9,436 nt of DNA from Rhodobacterales bacterium (GTDB lineage Bacteria > Pseudomonadota > Alphaproteobacteria > Rhodobacterales > Rhodobacteraceae), in the NCBI GenBank assembly GCA_013298675.1, contig JAAFIJ010000079.1, positions 1 to 9,436 on the forward strand. Direction: 5' to 3'. The position numbers and the translations under genes were made by a program. Of this stretch, positions 1 to 6,911 are shown in pieces. How positions within the stretch are numbered: the first letter of the stretch is position 1; each line of letters begins with the position of its first letter. Below the pieces are notes generated by a model, which did not search any database, was not told where the DNA came from, and saw only the letters and a list, made by a program, of their open reading frames with translations.

Positions 1-1175
1 ACCCAAGTGCGCAGCGGGGCAGGGTGGGCATTATCGGGCCAATCCAGCAGCACCAGATCGGCACGCAGGCCGGTGGCGATCTGGCCGCGGTCAACCAGCC
101 CCAAAGCTCGGGCCGGGTTCGCCGACACCAGTGCCCATAAGGCGGGCAGGGGGGCGATTTTGTCGGCCAACAGGCGCACGACAGCGCCCAACATCGCTGG
201 GTAATAATAGTCGGATGCCAAAACATCGCAGAAACCGCGCGCCACCATATCAGCGGCGGACGGGCTGCCCAGATGACTGCCGCCGCGCATGGCATTGGGG
301 GCGCCCAATACGATCAGATCACCCGCTGCGCGCGCCTTGTGGAACACCCGCTCATGCATCGGAAACTCGGCCACCGTGGCCCCCAAGGTGCGGTAATACT
401 GGCGGGTTTCATCCTGGCTGTCATCGTGGCTGAGCATCGGTGCGCCATGCTGGCGGGCAAGGGCGGCCAGACGGGTGATGGTCTGGGGCACATAGGCCCT
501 CTGGCCCCAGACCTGCATCATCAACGCGACATAGTCGGCGGGCGACATCATGGCACGTTTGGCGCGGCCCTCCATCTTGTGCAAGAAGCCGGGGGCGGCA
601 AGGTCTGTCACAGGATACTCGGTGATGTGGTCAAACGGGCGGTCATGCAAGGCAATGCTGGGGTGCAAAAGGGCTGCCGTCGTGTGATCGTTAAAGGCCA
701 GCGCTGGGCGGTCAGGGCCGGCCAACACATGGGTAATCAGGGGTTCCGCCTGCGGGCAAAAAGTTTCCCAGCGCAGTTGCAACCGGTTGTCGGTTGTCAG
801 CCGGGGGCGCAGCGCCTCTAGCCCGTGCACCACAGCCCACGCGGTATCAACTGACCGCAGCCCCGGCTCCCATGACAAAGTCAGCGCGTGATATGCAGTG
901 GCGATCCCGTTGGCTGCAAGTTGGCGGTCGGTTTCGAGAAGGGCGGCTTCGACAGGAACAGTCACTCCGGGGCGCGGCATCAACTGACGTTCAAACGCGT
1001 CGCCATGGACATCGACGAAAGCTGGACCAAGGGTCAGACCCCGCGCATTGATCACCTGCGCTCCGTCGCGGGGCACGTCCAGCCCGGTGACAAGGCCATT
1101 CTCGATACGGACCGAGGTCACTTCCACCCGGTCCGCCAGTATGACCCGTGCGCCTTCGATGAGTTCTGCCGTCAT
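1..1175 (-). CDS. phnM: PhnM, alpha-D-ribose 1-methylphosphonate 5-triphosphate diphosphatase (partial, C-terminus off the left edge)
   Basis: Amidohydrolase-superfamily enzyme of the C-P lyase pathway. PhnM removes pyrophosphate from alpha-D-ribose 1-methylphosphonate 5-triphosphate, giving the 5-phosphate used by PhnJ in the cytoplasm. The frame is open from an ATG at 1175 to the window edge (391 codons, no stop). Since known PhnM proteins are about 380 residues, only a short tail should be missing. Visible family marks are PAFVDVHGDAFERQ with His57 and Asp59 (first metal motif), MLSHDD with His250 (second metal region), SDYYYPAML with Asp322 (the late catalytic Asp), and the NPARALGL/DRGQIATGLRADLVLLD end block typical of amidohydrolases. 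The ATG overlaps the phnE stop as ATGA (1172-1175), so translation is coupled to phnE. Other C-P lyase core genes (phnG-L) are not in the window and could lie further left or elsewhere. Identification is firm. Confidence 0.95.
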   Translation of the reverse strand, partial: MTAELIEGARVILADRVEVTSVRIENGLVTGLDVPRDGAQVINARGLTLGPAFVDVHGDAFERQLMPRPGVTVPVEAALLETDRQLAANGIATAYHALTLSWEPGLRSVDTAWAVVHGLEALRPRLTTDNRLQLRWETFCPQAEPLITHVLAGPDRPALAFNDHTTAALLHPSIALHDRPFDHITEYPVTDLAAPGFLHKMEGRAKRAMMSPADYVALMMQVWGQRAYVPQTITRLAALARQHGAPMLSHDDSQDETRQYYRTLGATVAEFPMHERVFHKARAAGDLIVLGAPNAMRGGSHLGSPSAADMVARGFCDVLASDYYYPAMLGAVVRLLADKIAPLPALWALVSANPARALGLVDRGQIATGLRADLVLLDWPDNAHPAPLRTW

Positions 1176-1969
1176 ATCAGTTTCCTGCGGATCCAGCCCG
1201 ATGCCTGTTCCACCGCGATAACCAGCGCCAGCAGCATCAGGATGATGGCCAGCGCCTCGTCATAGTTGAACAGATCAAAGGCCACTTTCAGATCAACCCC
1301 GATGCCGCCCGCGCCCACCAGCCCCAATGCCGCAGAGCCGCGCACCGATTTTTCCAGCGCAAACAGCGACGTGGCGGTAAAGGACGGAAGGCACGCGGGG
1401 AACACTGCAGACACAATGATGCCCAGCCGTCCCGCGCCGATCGCGCGCAGGGCGTCTTGCGGGCCAGTGTCGGTTTCCTCCATCGCTTCGGCAAAGAAGC
1501 GACCGGCAAAGCCGATCTTGTCGATCATGATCGCCATGACACCTGCCGCCGGGCCAAGGCCCACGACAATGATGAAAATAATGGCCCAGATCAAATCGGG
1601 CACAGTGCGGAACAGTGCGATGATGGCGCGGGCCGCCGTGCGCACCAAGGGGTGCGGTGACAACCTGTCGGTGGCCAGAATGGCGAATGGCACGGCGAAG
1701 ATCAGGCCAAGCGCTGCTCCTGCAACGGCCATTTGCAGGGTTTCCAGCAGTTTCCATGCAATCGGCCCAAAGCGCGAAAAGTCGGGTGGGAACATCTGCA
1801 TCAAAAGACCCGAGGGTGCGAACAGTCGCCCGACCCCCCGGCCAATTGCGCCAAGGTTGGGGGCGGTGGCCGCGAAAGATGACACGACCAGCGCCAAGGC
1901 CAGCAGGATCGCTATGTATTCTGCAAGTCTACGCTGCTGAAACCGGGGGGGTGCTGGAAAGGCTGTCAT
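1172..1969 (-). CDS. phnE: PhnE, phosphonate ABC transporter permease
   Basis: Inner-membrane permease (265 aa) of a phosphonate/phosphate-ester ABC importer, working with PhnC and PhnD. An N-terminal hydrophobic helix lies near residues 18-33. Further membrane segments lie near 73-98, 112-150 and 187-205, with a last one near 239-254. The cytoplasmic coupling (EAA) loop is visible around 160-190, running EAMEETDTGPQDALRAIGAG then RLGIIVSAVFP, the usual PhnE form. A glycine-rich stretch LGLVGAGGIG near 215-224 and FNYDEA near 234-239 are also characteristic of PhnE. The start ATG (1969-1967) overlaps the phnC stop as ATGA, and the stop overlaps the phnM start in the same way. Only one permease gene is seen, so the channel is probably a homodimer. 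Length is normal for the family. Confidence 0.95.
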   Translation of the reverse strand: MTAFPAPPRFQQRRLAEYIAILLALALVVSSFAATAPNLGAIGRGVGRLFAPSGLLMQMFPPDFSRFGPIAWKLLETLQMAVAGAALGLIFAVPFAILATDRLSPHPLVRTAARAIIALFRTVPDLIWAIIFIIVVGLGPAAGVMAIMIDKIGFAGRFFAEAMEETDTGPQDALRAIGAGRLGIIVSAVFPACLPSFTATSLFALEKSVRGSAALGLVGAGGIGVDLKVAFDLFNYDEALAIILMLLALVIAVEQASGWIRRKLI

Positions 1970-2769
1970 GGCAGTGCCTCGGGGTCAAAAAAGCGGCGCA
2001 GGCTGGCGGTGTTGGCTTGGGCCGTGGGTTGGTCCAACGCGACTTGTCCGGCGGCAAGGCCAACGATGCGGTCAGAATATCCCAGCGCGTGTTCCAGCCG
2101 GTGAGAGATGACCAGAAGTGACAGTCCGTCCTGGCGCACAAGGCCTAGTAACAGCTCCATCACTTCTTGGCCCGTTTGCGGATCAAGGCTGGCGTCCGGC
2201 TCATCCGCCAGAATGAACTGCGGGTGCTGCATTAACATGCGGGCGATGGCCACGCGCTGTTGCTGACCGCCCGACAAGGTATCCACCCGCGCAAGCGCCC
2301 TATCGGCGAGGCCAACCCGGCCAAGGCAAGTCATCGCCTCGGCGCGCAAGGCGTCGGTGGCAATCGACTGGAACCAGACTTTCGGGCCCGACAGCCGCGA
2401 TTGCGCGCCGTGCAAGACATTGGTCAGGGCCGAAAGGCGCGGCACCAGATTATGGCGCTGCCAAACGATGCCAACCTTGGCGCGCAGTTGGCGCAAGGCC
2501 CGCGGGCCAAGTGTGGTGACATCGTGCCCCAGCAAGGTGATTTGTCCGGCGCTCGGTTCTTCCAGCCTAACGAGGCATTTCAAAAGGGTGGATTTGCCCG
2601 ACCCATTCGCCCCGATCAATGCGGTCGACTGACCGGAGGCAAGGGCAAAGTTGACGCCGCGCAGAATGCGCCGCACCCCAAAAGCCTTTTCAAGGCCCGC
2701 AACCGTCAGAACAGGCCCTGCCGAAACAGGACCTGCTGTAATAGCGGGGTTCAGAAGGGGAATATTCAT
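1966..2769 (-). CDS. phnC: PhnC, phosphonate ABC transporter ATP-binding protein
   Basis: ATPase subunit (267 aa) that drives phosphonate import through PhnE. All ABC motifs are intact: Walker A GANGSGKST (residues 53-61), Q-loop Gln104 in IVWQRHNLV, signature LSGGQQQRVAIAR (165-177), Walker B FILADEP (185-191) followed by the D-loop SLD, and the switch His223 in LLVISHR. The QRHNLVPRLSALTNVLHG block after the Q-loop is the form usual in PhnC. The first 20 residues precede the conserved core and look like an unstructured extension. The chosen ATG (2769) lies 15 nt after the phnD stop. No good Shine-Dalgarno is visible, which would fit translation by ribosomes coming from phnD. The stop overlaps the phnE start by ATGA. 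Specificity for phosphonate rather than phosphite rests on the PhnM neighbour. Confidence 0.95.
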   Translation of the reverse strand: MNIPLLNPAITAGPVSAGPVLTVAGLEKAFGVRRILRGVNFALASGQSTALIGANGSGKSTLLKCLVRLEEPSAGQITLLGHDVTTLGPRALRQLRAKVGIVWQRHNLVPRLSALTNVLHGAQSRLSGPKVWFQSIATDALRAEAMTCLGRVGLADRALARVDTLSGGQQQRVAIARMLMQHPQFILADEPDASLDPQTGQEVMELLLGLVRQDGLSLLVISHRLEHALGYSDRIVGLAAGQVALDQPTAQANTASLRRFFDPEALP

Positions 2770-2784
2770 CCGCGGTGGAATGGA

Positions 2785-3648
2785 TTACTGGCTGATGAAG
2801 TCTTTGAACTCGATGATGCCGATGTTTTCATACATCTTGCGCACCACATCATAGTCGGCATCCGTCACCGTGGCGTTGAAACCGCCGCCAATGAACTTGG
2901 CGTTCTCTTCAACCTGGACGAGGGCCGCCAGCAGCACATCGCCCTTTTCTGCAAAGGTCTTGCGGACGGCTTCGATGACTTCGGGGGCGACGTTGGGCGA
3001 GGCCAGCAGCAGGTCATGCGGCAGGGTTTCGCCCTTGGCGATCACGCGGAACTTCTGATCCGGGAACTTTTCGGTGATCTGTTCGATGTGGGTGCGATTC
3101 AAGCCGATGGCGGCCAGTTCGCCCTTGATCAGGGCTTCAACCGCGACGTTGCGTTTTAGAAAGACCGGCTGGTAATCAGTGGAATAGGTCAGACCCGCTT
3201 CGGTCATCAAAGTGACCGGGCCAAGGTGCTGCGAGGTAGAGCCGATCTCACCAAAAGAGATCATCTGGCCCTTCAGATCGGCGGGCGTTTGGGCCGGGCT
3301 GGCATCCAGCACAACGAGGTTGGAATAATAATCCGGCCGCTCCCACGCGACAACAGGCACGGCATTCAGGCGGGCGTTAAAGACGACATATTCGGCCGGA
3401 CCGGTCAGCACGAAATCCACCTGATCGGCGGCCATCGCCTCGACCGCGACGGTACGGCCCGACACAGGAAAGAATTCAACTTTCAGCCCCGATGCCGCCT
3501 CGAAGGCGTCCTTGAACGGGCCCATTTCTTTTTGCAACGCTTCCAGACCGTCAACGTCTGTGACGGCAAAACGAATGGTGTCTTGGGCAGCAGCAGCACC
3601 CGCGATGAAAAGCTGTGCTGCGATCAGAAGAGAAAGGGCGGTTTTCAT
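2785..3648 (-). CDS. phnD: PhnD-type phosphonate ABC transporter periplasmic binding protein
   Basis: Solute-binding protein (287 aa) that delivers phosphonates or related phosphorus anions to PhnCE in the periplasm. The ATG at 3648 was chosen because it opens a clear Sec signal peptide (MKTALSLLIAAQLFIAGAAA followed by AQDT; likely cleavage near residues 20-22). The frame is open upstream to 3738, but that adds a hydrophilic leader in front of the signal. The mature protein shows VDFVLTGPAEYVVFNAR (residues 77-93) and the anion-binding loop SFGEIGSTSQHLGP with Ser137-Thr138-Ser139, matching the STS motif of PhnD proteins. It is shorter than E. coli PhnD (338 aa, from memory) and closer to the compact PhnD-like group, some of which bind phosphite or phosphate. 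The phnM gene downstream favours phosphonates. It is the first gene of the operon. Confidence 0.92.
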   Translation of the reverse strand: MKTALSLLIAAQLFIAGAAAAQDTIRFAVTDVDGLEALQKEMGPFKDAFEAASGLKVEFFPVSGRTVAVEAMAADQVDFVLTGPAEYVVFNARLNAVPVVAWERPDYYSNLVVLDASPAQTPADLKGQMISFGEIGSTSQHLGPVTLMTEAGLTYSTDYQPVFLKRNVAVEALIKGELAAIGLNRTHIEQITEKFPDQKFRVIAKGETLPHDLLLASPNVAPEVIEAVRKTFAEKGDVLLAALVQVEENAKFIGGGFNATVTDADYDVVRKMYENIGIIEFKDFISQ

Positions 3649-3698
3649 GATGCGATCCCGAATGTGTGACGAAATTGCAGAGGGATTAGCGCCTTGTG

Positions 3699-3738
3699 GT
3701 GACAACCAAACGAAGGGTTTGTTACATCTTGACGACAA
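3699..3738 (-). promoter_or_regulatory. candidate tandem PhoB (Pho box) operator upstream of phnD
   Basis: Read on the minus strand, four 7-mers follow one another with exact 4-nt spacers (11-bp period): TTGTCGT (3738-3732), ATGTAAC (3727-3721), CCTTCGT (3716-3710) and TTGTCAC (3705-3699). Against the PhoB half-site CTGTCAT they match at 5, 4, 4 and 5 of 7 positions. The period equals that of known Pho boxes, and the site ends 51 nt before the phnD ATG. Phosphonate operons are commonly under PhoB control, so this is biologically expected. The match is degenerate and no -10 is claimed. The remaining intergenic DNA up to the IS end at 3945 shows nothing else I can support. Confidence 0.42.
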
Positions 3739-3970
3739 AGGGCTGGGTGGTTTTGCGTCAGGTCTTTCACATCTGGATTTCGGCGGATCGCTGCTTTGCT
3801 TGCAGACACGTCCGAAAGCCGAGGTGCGGTCCCCTGGTGCTACCGCGGCCAGTGTGCCCGTGATGAGATTGGATCAGCAGGATCACCTTCTCGCGTTTAA
3901 CTTGTCCGAACCCGCGAGGGCGGCACTTACGCGCACTGGGCCACTTGAATAGCCCCTAGATTTGTAGACG

Positions 3971-3997
3971 CCTTGCTTGGTAATTTTGGAAGCAAGG
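3971..3997 (+). repeat. hairpin in the IS leader
   Basis: A perfect 8-bp inverted repeat, CCTTGCTT (3971-3978) and AAGCAAGG (3990-3997), flanks an 11-nt loop. The right arm contains the start of the orfA Shine-Dalgarno (AAGGAGG, 3994-4000), so folding of the transcript would hide the ribosome site. This kind of leader structure can keep transposase translation low when outside promoters read in. That role is inference; the repeat itself is seen. Confidence 0.6.
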
Positions 3998-4008
3998 AGG
4001 ACGCGATC
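3994..4008 (+). promoter_or_regulatory. orfA ribosome binding site in front of a lost start codon (ATC)
   Basis: AAGGAGG (3994-4000) is followed after 5 nt by ATC (4006-4008), exactly where the OrfA start should be. The downstream reading ATC TCC GCA AAC AAA gives I-S-A-N-K before FTDEFKRDA. The simplest reading is an ancestral ATG changed to ATC, which would silence orfA. An upstream TTG at 3973 keeps the same frame open but has no ribosome site. Confidence 0.6.
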
Positions 4009-4477
4009 TCCGCAAACAAATTCACAGATGAGTTCAAGCGCGATGCAGTGGCCCAGGTCGAGGATCGGGGTTATCCCGTGCACGAGGTGGCTGAACGATT
4101 GGGCGTCCGTTGCCCGGCAGGCGAAATCGAAGCAATCGCCGAGAGGGAGCACCAAGTCGATCTACACATGGCAAAAGCAGTTTTCGCGCCCTGTGAAGGT
4201 GATCCAGGAGATCGATGCTCAGGCTGACGAGATCCGTCACCTGAAGCGCGATTTGGCCGGGGTGACGGAAGAACGGGACAAGTTAAAAAAGGCGCCCGCA
4301 TACTTCGCCAGGGAATCCCGCCTCTCGCGGGTGATGTATGCTTATATCGCTGAGAACCGGCTGGTCTTTGCCGTCAGGGCTATGTGCCGAATGCGGCTGA
4401 TTTATCCGAGCGACTTTTATGCGTGGTTGCGCAGCAACCGCCGAGAGGGGCAAGCTGATAACGACCAGTGCCGATGA
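4006..4477 (+). pseudogene. broken IS3-family transposase (orfA plus start of orfB)
   Basis: The OrfA N-terminus is clear: FTDEFKRDAV, then VHEVAERLGV, the usual helix-turn-helix start. After GV (ending 4107) the frame changes. The expected continuation STKSIYTWQKQFS begins at 4148 one frame over, so about 40 nt (4108-4147) look inserted and cause the frameshift. The rest of OrfA follows with the coiled-coil segment IDAQADEIRHLKRDLA and ERDKLKKA then YFARESR. The run AAAAAAG (4285-4291) is the kind of slippery sequence used for -1 frameshifting in IS3 elements. OrfB begins near 4335 (MYAYIAENRLVF, VRAMCRMRLIYPSDFYAWL), oddly in the same frame as OrfA. It ends at a stop at 4475-4477 after about 45 residues, so the whole DDE catalytic domain is absent. 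Three independent lesions (start codon, frame, truncation) make it non-functional. Confidence 0.8.
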
Positions 4478-5058
4478 CCTGATGTTGCCCGCAGCCTCAT
4501 GCCTTGTTTCATGCCTGCAGGAAGTGGCCCGCGAATTACCATCAGCATGAACCTGGTCGCAATCCTCTGATATACCTTGGTTTATGTTTCGTATCGCAGT
4601 GACGACCTTAAACAGTTGCCTTTATCGGACGGGGCGCAGAACCTTACGAAGATTACCGGCTGATCTGCTGGTTCTGCATACTTGGTGTGTTTGCGGGCAA
4701 TGACCTTTGTCCGTCCGTCTCTGCCACATGCTCCAAAACGGCCAATCATGATTGCCGCATAGTCTGTCGCCGGCGATGATTGTACGACGGGCGACGCAGA
4801 CATGCGGTGGCACGGCGCGGCAATCAAAACCACGCTGATCCAGGTAAGGACGTGATCGGCCCAAATCAGTGATATTTGACCAGCAACAGTGCCAAAGCGC
4901 TGCTGCTGCTCGGAACCTGACAAACGTGATCCTTTCAAAACCCACTGCCGGACATCGTCAATTGTGAACCGGGGGTAGGAGAACCTCGGCTGAAGACCGG
5001 CTCGACTGGCGGAACCAAACAACACAGCATGTGGTTTGCTTGCTATGGAGGCGCGAAA
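4478..5058. other. gene-poor gap between the IS remnant and the five-gene operon
   Basis: About 580 bp with no gene I can support. A minus-strand frame is open from 5025 to 4582 (147 codons), but its translation resembles nothing I recognise, its third-position base use is mixed, and it has no ribosome site. It may be decayed DNA carried with or left after the IS event. The promoter of the plus-strand operon should lie here, yet no convincing -35/-10 pair, riboswitch or terminator could be picked by eye. In particular no FMN riboswitch is seen, which argues against flavin control of the operon. Confidence 0.5.
4636..4677. repeat. 8-bp inverted repeat in the gap
   Basis: GCAGAACC (4636-4643) and its perfect complement GGTTCTGC (4670-4677) are separated by 26 nt. 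The loop is long for a terminator and there is no T-run. It could be an operator-like dyad, a remnant of a mobile-element end, or chance. Confidence 0.3.
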
Positions 5059-5061
5059 TTG
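5047..5061 (+). promoter_or_regulatory. ribosome binding site deciding a TTG start
   Basis: GGAGG (5047-5051) stands 7 nt before TTG (5059-5061). The in-frame ATG at 5029 has no Shine-Dalgarno (upstream bases are AACAAACACAGC-like), and the ten residues it would add (MWFACYGGAK) do not look like a RibD-type N-terminus. TTG is therefore preferred. This is the only gene of the operon that is not started by coupling. Confidence 0.65.
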
Positions 5062-5712
5062 ATCATCACGACATTCTCGGAATTGACAATTGACGGGAAG
5101 CTTTCGCTTGGGACCGGAAGATCCTCAAAGGACCTTTTCGCGTTCTACGGGCCGGAACTTGGCCGTTGGTTTCATCAGCAGCGCGCCGCGCATGATGCAA
5201 TCATGGTCGGTGCGGGAACCGTGAGAGCCGACAATCCCCAACTCACTGTGCGAAATGCACCGGGGAAAAGTCCGTTGCGCGTCATCCCCCTTGGCATGAC
5301 ATCGCTGCCGCGTGAGAGCACGATCTTGAACGATGGCCTGCGCACCTTGCTGATCGTGCCCTCGCACCATCCGCAGACCTATGACAACCCCGAAACCGAA
5401 ACCATTACCTGCGGGACCACCGCTGTCGACCTGCGGGAACTGATGCAAATTCTATCTCGCCGAGGGATCGAGTCCCTGATGGTCGAGGGAGGGAGCCGAC
5501 TACTGCATTCGTTCTTCCGCGAAAACCTGGTCGACCGGATCGTCATCAAGCACATTCCAGTCCTGTCGGGCGATCCATCTGCGCCGAACTATCTGCAAGG
5601 GGCAAAGATGGCGCTCTCGGAATGGCAAGTGGATACATGGCACTGCATTGGCGGCGTTTGCGTGGCGACGTATGTGCGAAAGCGATCTGAAGAAACGGCG
5701 GTGGCCGCATGA
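5059..5712 (+). CDS. RibD C-terminal-domain-type reductase (dihydrofolate-reductase-like fold), stand-alone
   Basis: A 217-aa protein made only of the RibD_C (riboflavin-specific deaminase/reductase C-terminal) domain. In riboflavin synthesis this domain uses NADPH to reduce the ribose of a ribosylamino-pyrimidinone phosphate to ribityl. Visible motifs, counted from the TTG start, are the SELTIDGKLSL strand-turn (residues 8-18; DGK matches the family's DG(R/K)), AIMVGAGTVRADNP then QLTVR (48-65; nucleotide/substrate loop) and SLMVEGGSRLLHSFF (139-153; the EGG cofactor loop), with LVDRIVIKHIPVLSG after it. The deaminase domain of bifunctional RibD is absent, as in archaeal-type reductases and many secondary-metabolism homologues. 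The stop overlaps the next ATG (5709-5712), coupling it to the diiron oxidase gene. Its substrate is probably not the normal riboflavin intermediate, given the neighbours. An alternative ATG start lies at 5029. Domain call is firm; substrate unknown. Confidence 0.85.
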   Translation: MIITTFSELTIDGKLSLGTGRSSKDLFAFYGPELGRWFHQQRAAHDAIMVGAGTVRADNPQLTVRNAPGKSPLRVIPLGMTSLPRESTILNDGLRTLLIVPSHHPQTYDNPETETITCGTTAVDLRELMQILSRRGIESLMVEGGSRLLHSFFRENLVDRIVIKHIPVLSGDPSAPNYLQGAKMALSEWQVDTWHCIGGVCVATYVRKRSEETAVAA

Positions 5713-6911
5713 TCTCCTTGCAAGCCCTTGAAGATCTAAGTCGCGATCTCGCCACCCGATCGGGTGGCCTTTCGGTGTATGACATGCGTGTGGACGGCGA
5801 GAGGCTGGACGGCGCGCCGCAGCGGACGCGCTATGCAAAGCATCAGACGCTGCTTCGGTCCTATCAGGGTCGCTATGTGCTGCTGCCGGATGCGGCACCA
5901 GCGGGGAGCATCGTTGCCGATCTGATGCGGCGCTATGAGCCAAGCGCGATGCAGGCTCTGGATGCCCTGCGCGCTGATCTGGAAGATGAACTTATAAACC
6001 CTATCCTTCAAAAGGCGTCGGCCGCGTCGGCGGCCGAGGATGCGCGTTCCTATATCGAGGCGTTGCTGCCAACCATACGCACCGCACCGCCATCGCGGTT
6101 TCTCAGCTATCTCGAAGCGTCACCGCATAGAGAGCATCATTACCGCCATTTTCTGATCCAGTCGTCCGCGGACCTTCTGGCAGAAGCGTCGGCGTCGGCC
6201 TTGGGTGTGATCGGAGAATTTGGTGCACCGCAATCGGCATTGTTCCGAATTCTGATCGACGAATTCGGCTACGGTGAGCATGCCAAGAAACATTCGCAAC
6301 TGTTCCGAAAGACAATGTCGGGCTTTGGGTTGAACACCGAATACAACGCCTACTGGCCGTTGTGGGATACCCCGGCGTTGGAAGTTCACAACACGATCCA
6401 CTGTCTTTTCCAAAGTTCACGTCACTTTTTCAAACAGGTCGGCTTTCTGCTGTTCGCCGAAACAGCCTATCAGCATTCAACTGGCGAACATTTCCGCTAT
6501 CTTAAAAAGCATCACCCCAGTGTCGATGGCACCTATTTCGCAGAGCACGCCCATATCGACATTCATCATACCCGCATGGTGGTGGAAGAGGTCGTGGTCC
6601 CGCTGATCGACAAGTTCGGGCCCGAGGTCGGCCATGAAATCCTGACCGGCGCCGAAGCGACGCGCGCGGTCTTCGCCGCAGGCGACGCGCATATGCTTGC
6701 GCTTGCGTTGGCATTCGACGCTGCCGCCGCGGACGGCCGTGCCCGTCACGGCGTGCGACCGACGATCCCAACTGGCGCCGCCGTGACCCCAGAGGCCGCG
6801 CGCACCGTCAGCACGCAATTTCAATTAGGAGGGATGGGATGGATTCTGGACCCTTCCGCATTCGAGGGCTTCCCCGCAGGCTCGGTCGGCAGGATGGAGG
6901 TTCAAGGATGA
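5709..6911 (+). CDS. heme-oxygenase-like diiron oxidase/oxygenase (HDO; iron-containing redox enzyme family)
   Basis: A 400-aa protein whose middle (about residues 135-340) has the pattern of iron-containing redox enzymes, the superfamily that includes SznF, UndA, BesC and CADD. These use a dinuclear iron site and O2 for N-oxygenation, C-C cleavage or desaturation. Candidate ligands are Glu159 (LLAEAS), Glu185 and His195 in DEFGYGEHAKKHSQLF, and His280, Asp284 and His287 in FAEHAHIDIHHTR. The H-x3-D-x2-H helix is the HDO signature, and the spacings 159/185/195 and 280/284/287 closely follow those I recall for the SznF ligands. Glu251 (FAETAYQ) could be a further ligand. An N-terminal region of about 130 residues and a Gly/Pro-rich tail (about 345-400) lie outside the usual core. 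The tail ends at an ATGA overlap with the Rieske gene, suggesting close stoichiometry with an electron donor. The ribosome site before ATG 5709 is weak, consistent with coupling. Reaction and substrate unknown. Confidence 0.82.
   Translation: MISLQALEDLSRDLATRSGGLSVYDMRVDGERLDGAPQRTRYAKHQTLLRSYQGRYVLLPDAAPAGSIVADLMRRYEPSAMQALDALRADLEDELINPILQKASAASAAEDARSYIEALLPTIRTAPPSRFLSYLEASPHREHHYRHFLIQSSADLLAEASASALGVIGEFGAPQSALFRILIDEFGYGEHAKKHSQLFRKTMSGFGLNTEYNAYWPLWDTPALEVHNTIHCLFQSSRHFFKQVGFLLFAETAYQHSTGEHFRYLKKHHPSVDGTYFAEHAHIDIHHTRMVVEEVVVPLIDKFGPEVGHEILTGAEATRAVFAAGDAHMLALALAFDAAAADGRARHGVRPTIPTGAAVTPEAARTVSTQFQLGGMGWILDPSAFEGFPAGSVGRMEVQG

Larger units (their letters stand above)
3946..4477 (+). 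mobile_element. truncated IS3-family insertion sequence remnant
   Basis: Starts with TGAATAGCCCCTAGATTTGT, which has the 5'-TG end and C-rich block typical of IS3-family left inverted repeats. The orfA start position lies 60 nt further in, the usual distance. The body encodes an IS3-type OrfA followed by the first part of OrfB, then similarity stops near 4475. A full element is about 1.2-1.3 kb, so more than half is missing. No right inverted repeat (expected to end ...GGGGCTATTCA) is found in the window, so target duplication cannot be judged. It lies 297 bp upstream of phnD and between the phn operon and the five-gene plus-strand cluster, marking an old rearrangement point. The exact right boundary is uncertain. 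Confidence 0.75.

Noticed and set aside
1266..1940. 224-codon open frame on the plus strand
   Set aside because: Antisense to phnE; low-complexity Ser/Ala/Arg/Lys composition and no family features.
2260..3159. 299-codon open frame on the plus strand
   Set aside because: Antisense to phnC and phnD, whose motifs are intact; no ribosome site or recognisable domain.
3512..3952. plus-strand frame covering the phnD 5' end and upstream region
   Set aside because: Mostly antisense to the phnD signal peptide region and runs through the candidate promoter into the IS end; no protein family features.
4582..5025. 147-codon open frame on the minus strand in the gap
   Set aside because: The only long frame there, but it starts at GTG without a ribosome site, has mixed third-position use, and shows no recognisable motif, so it is described only as part of the gap.
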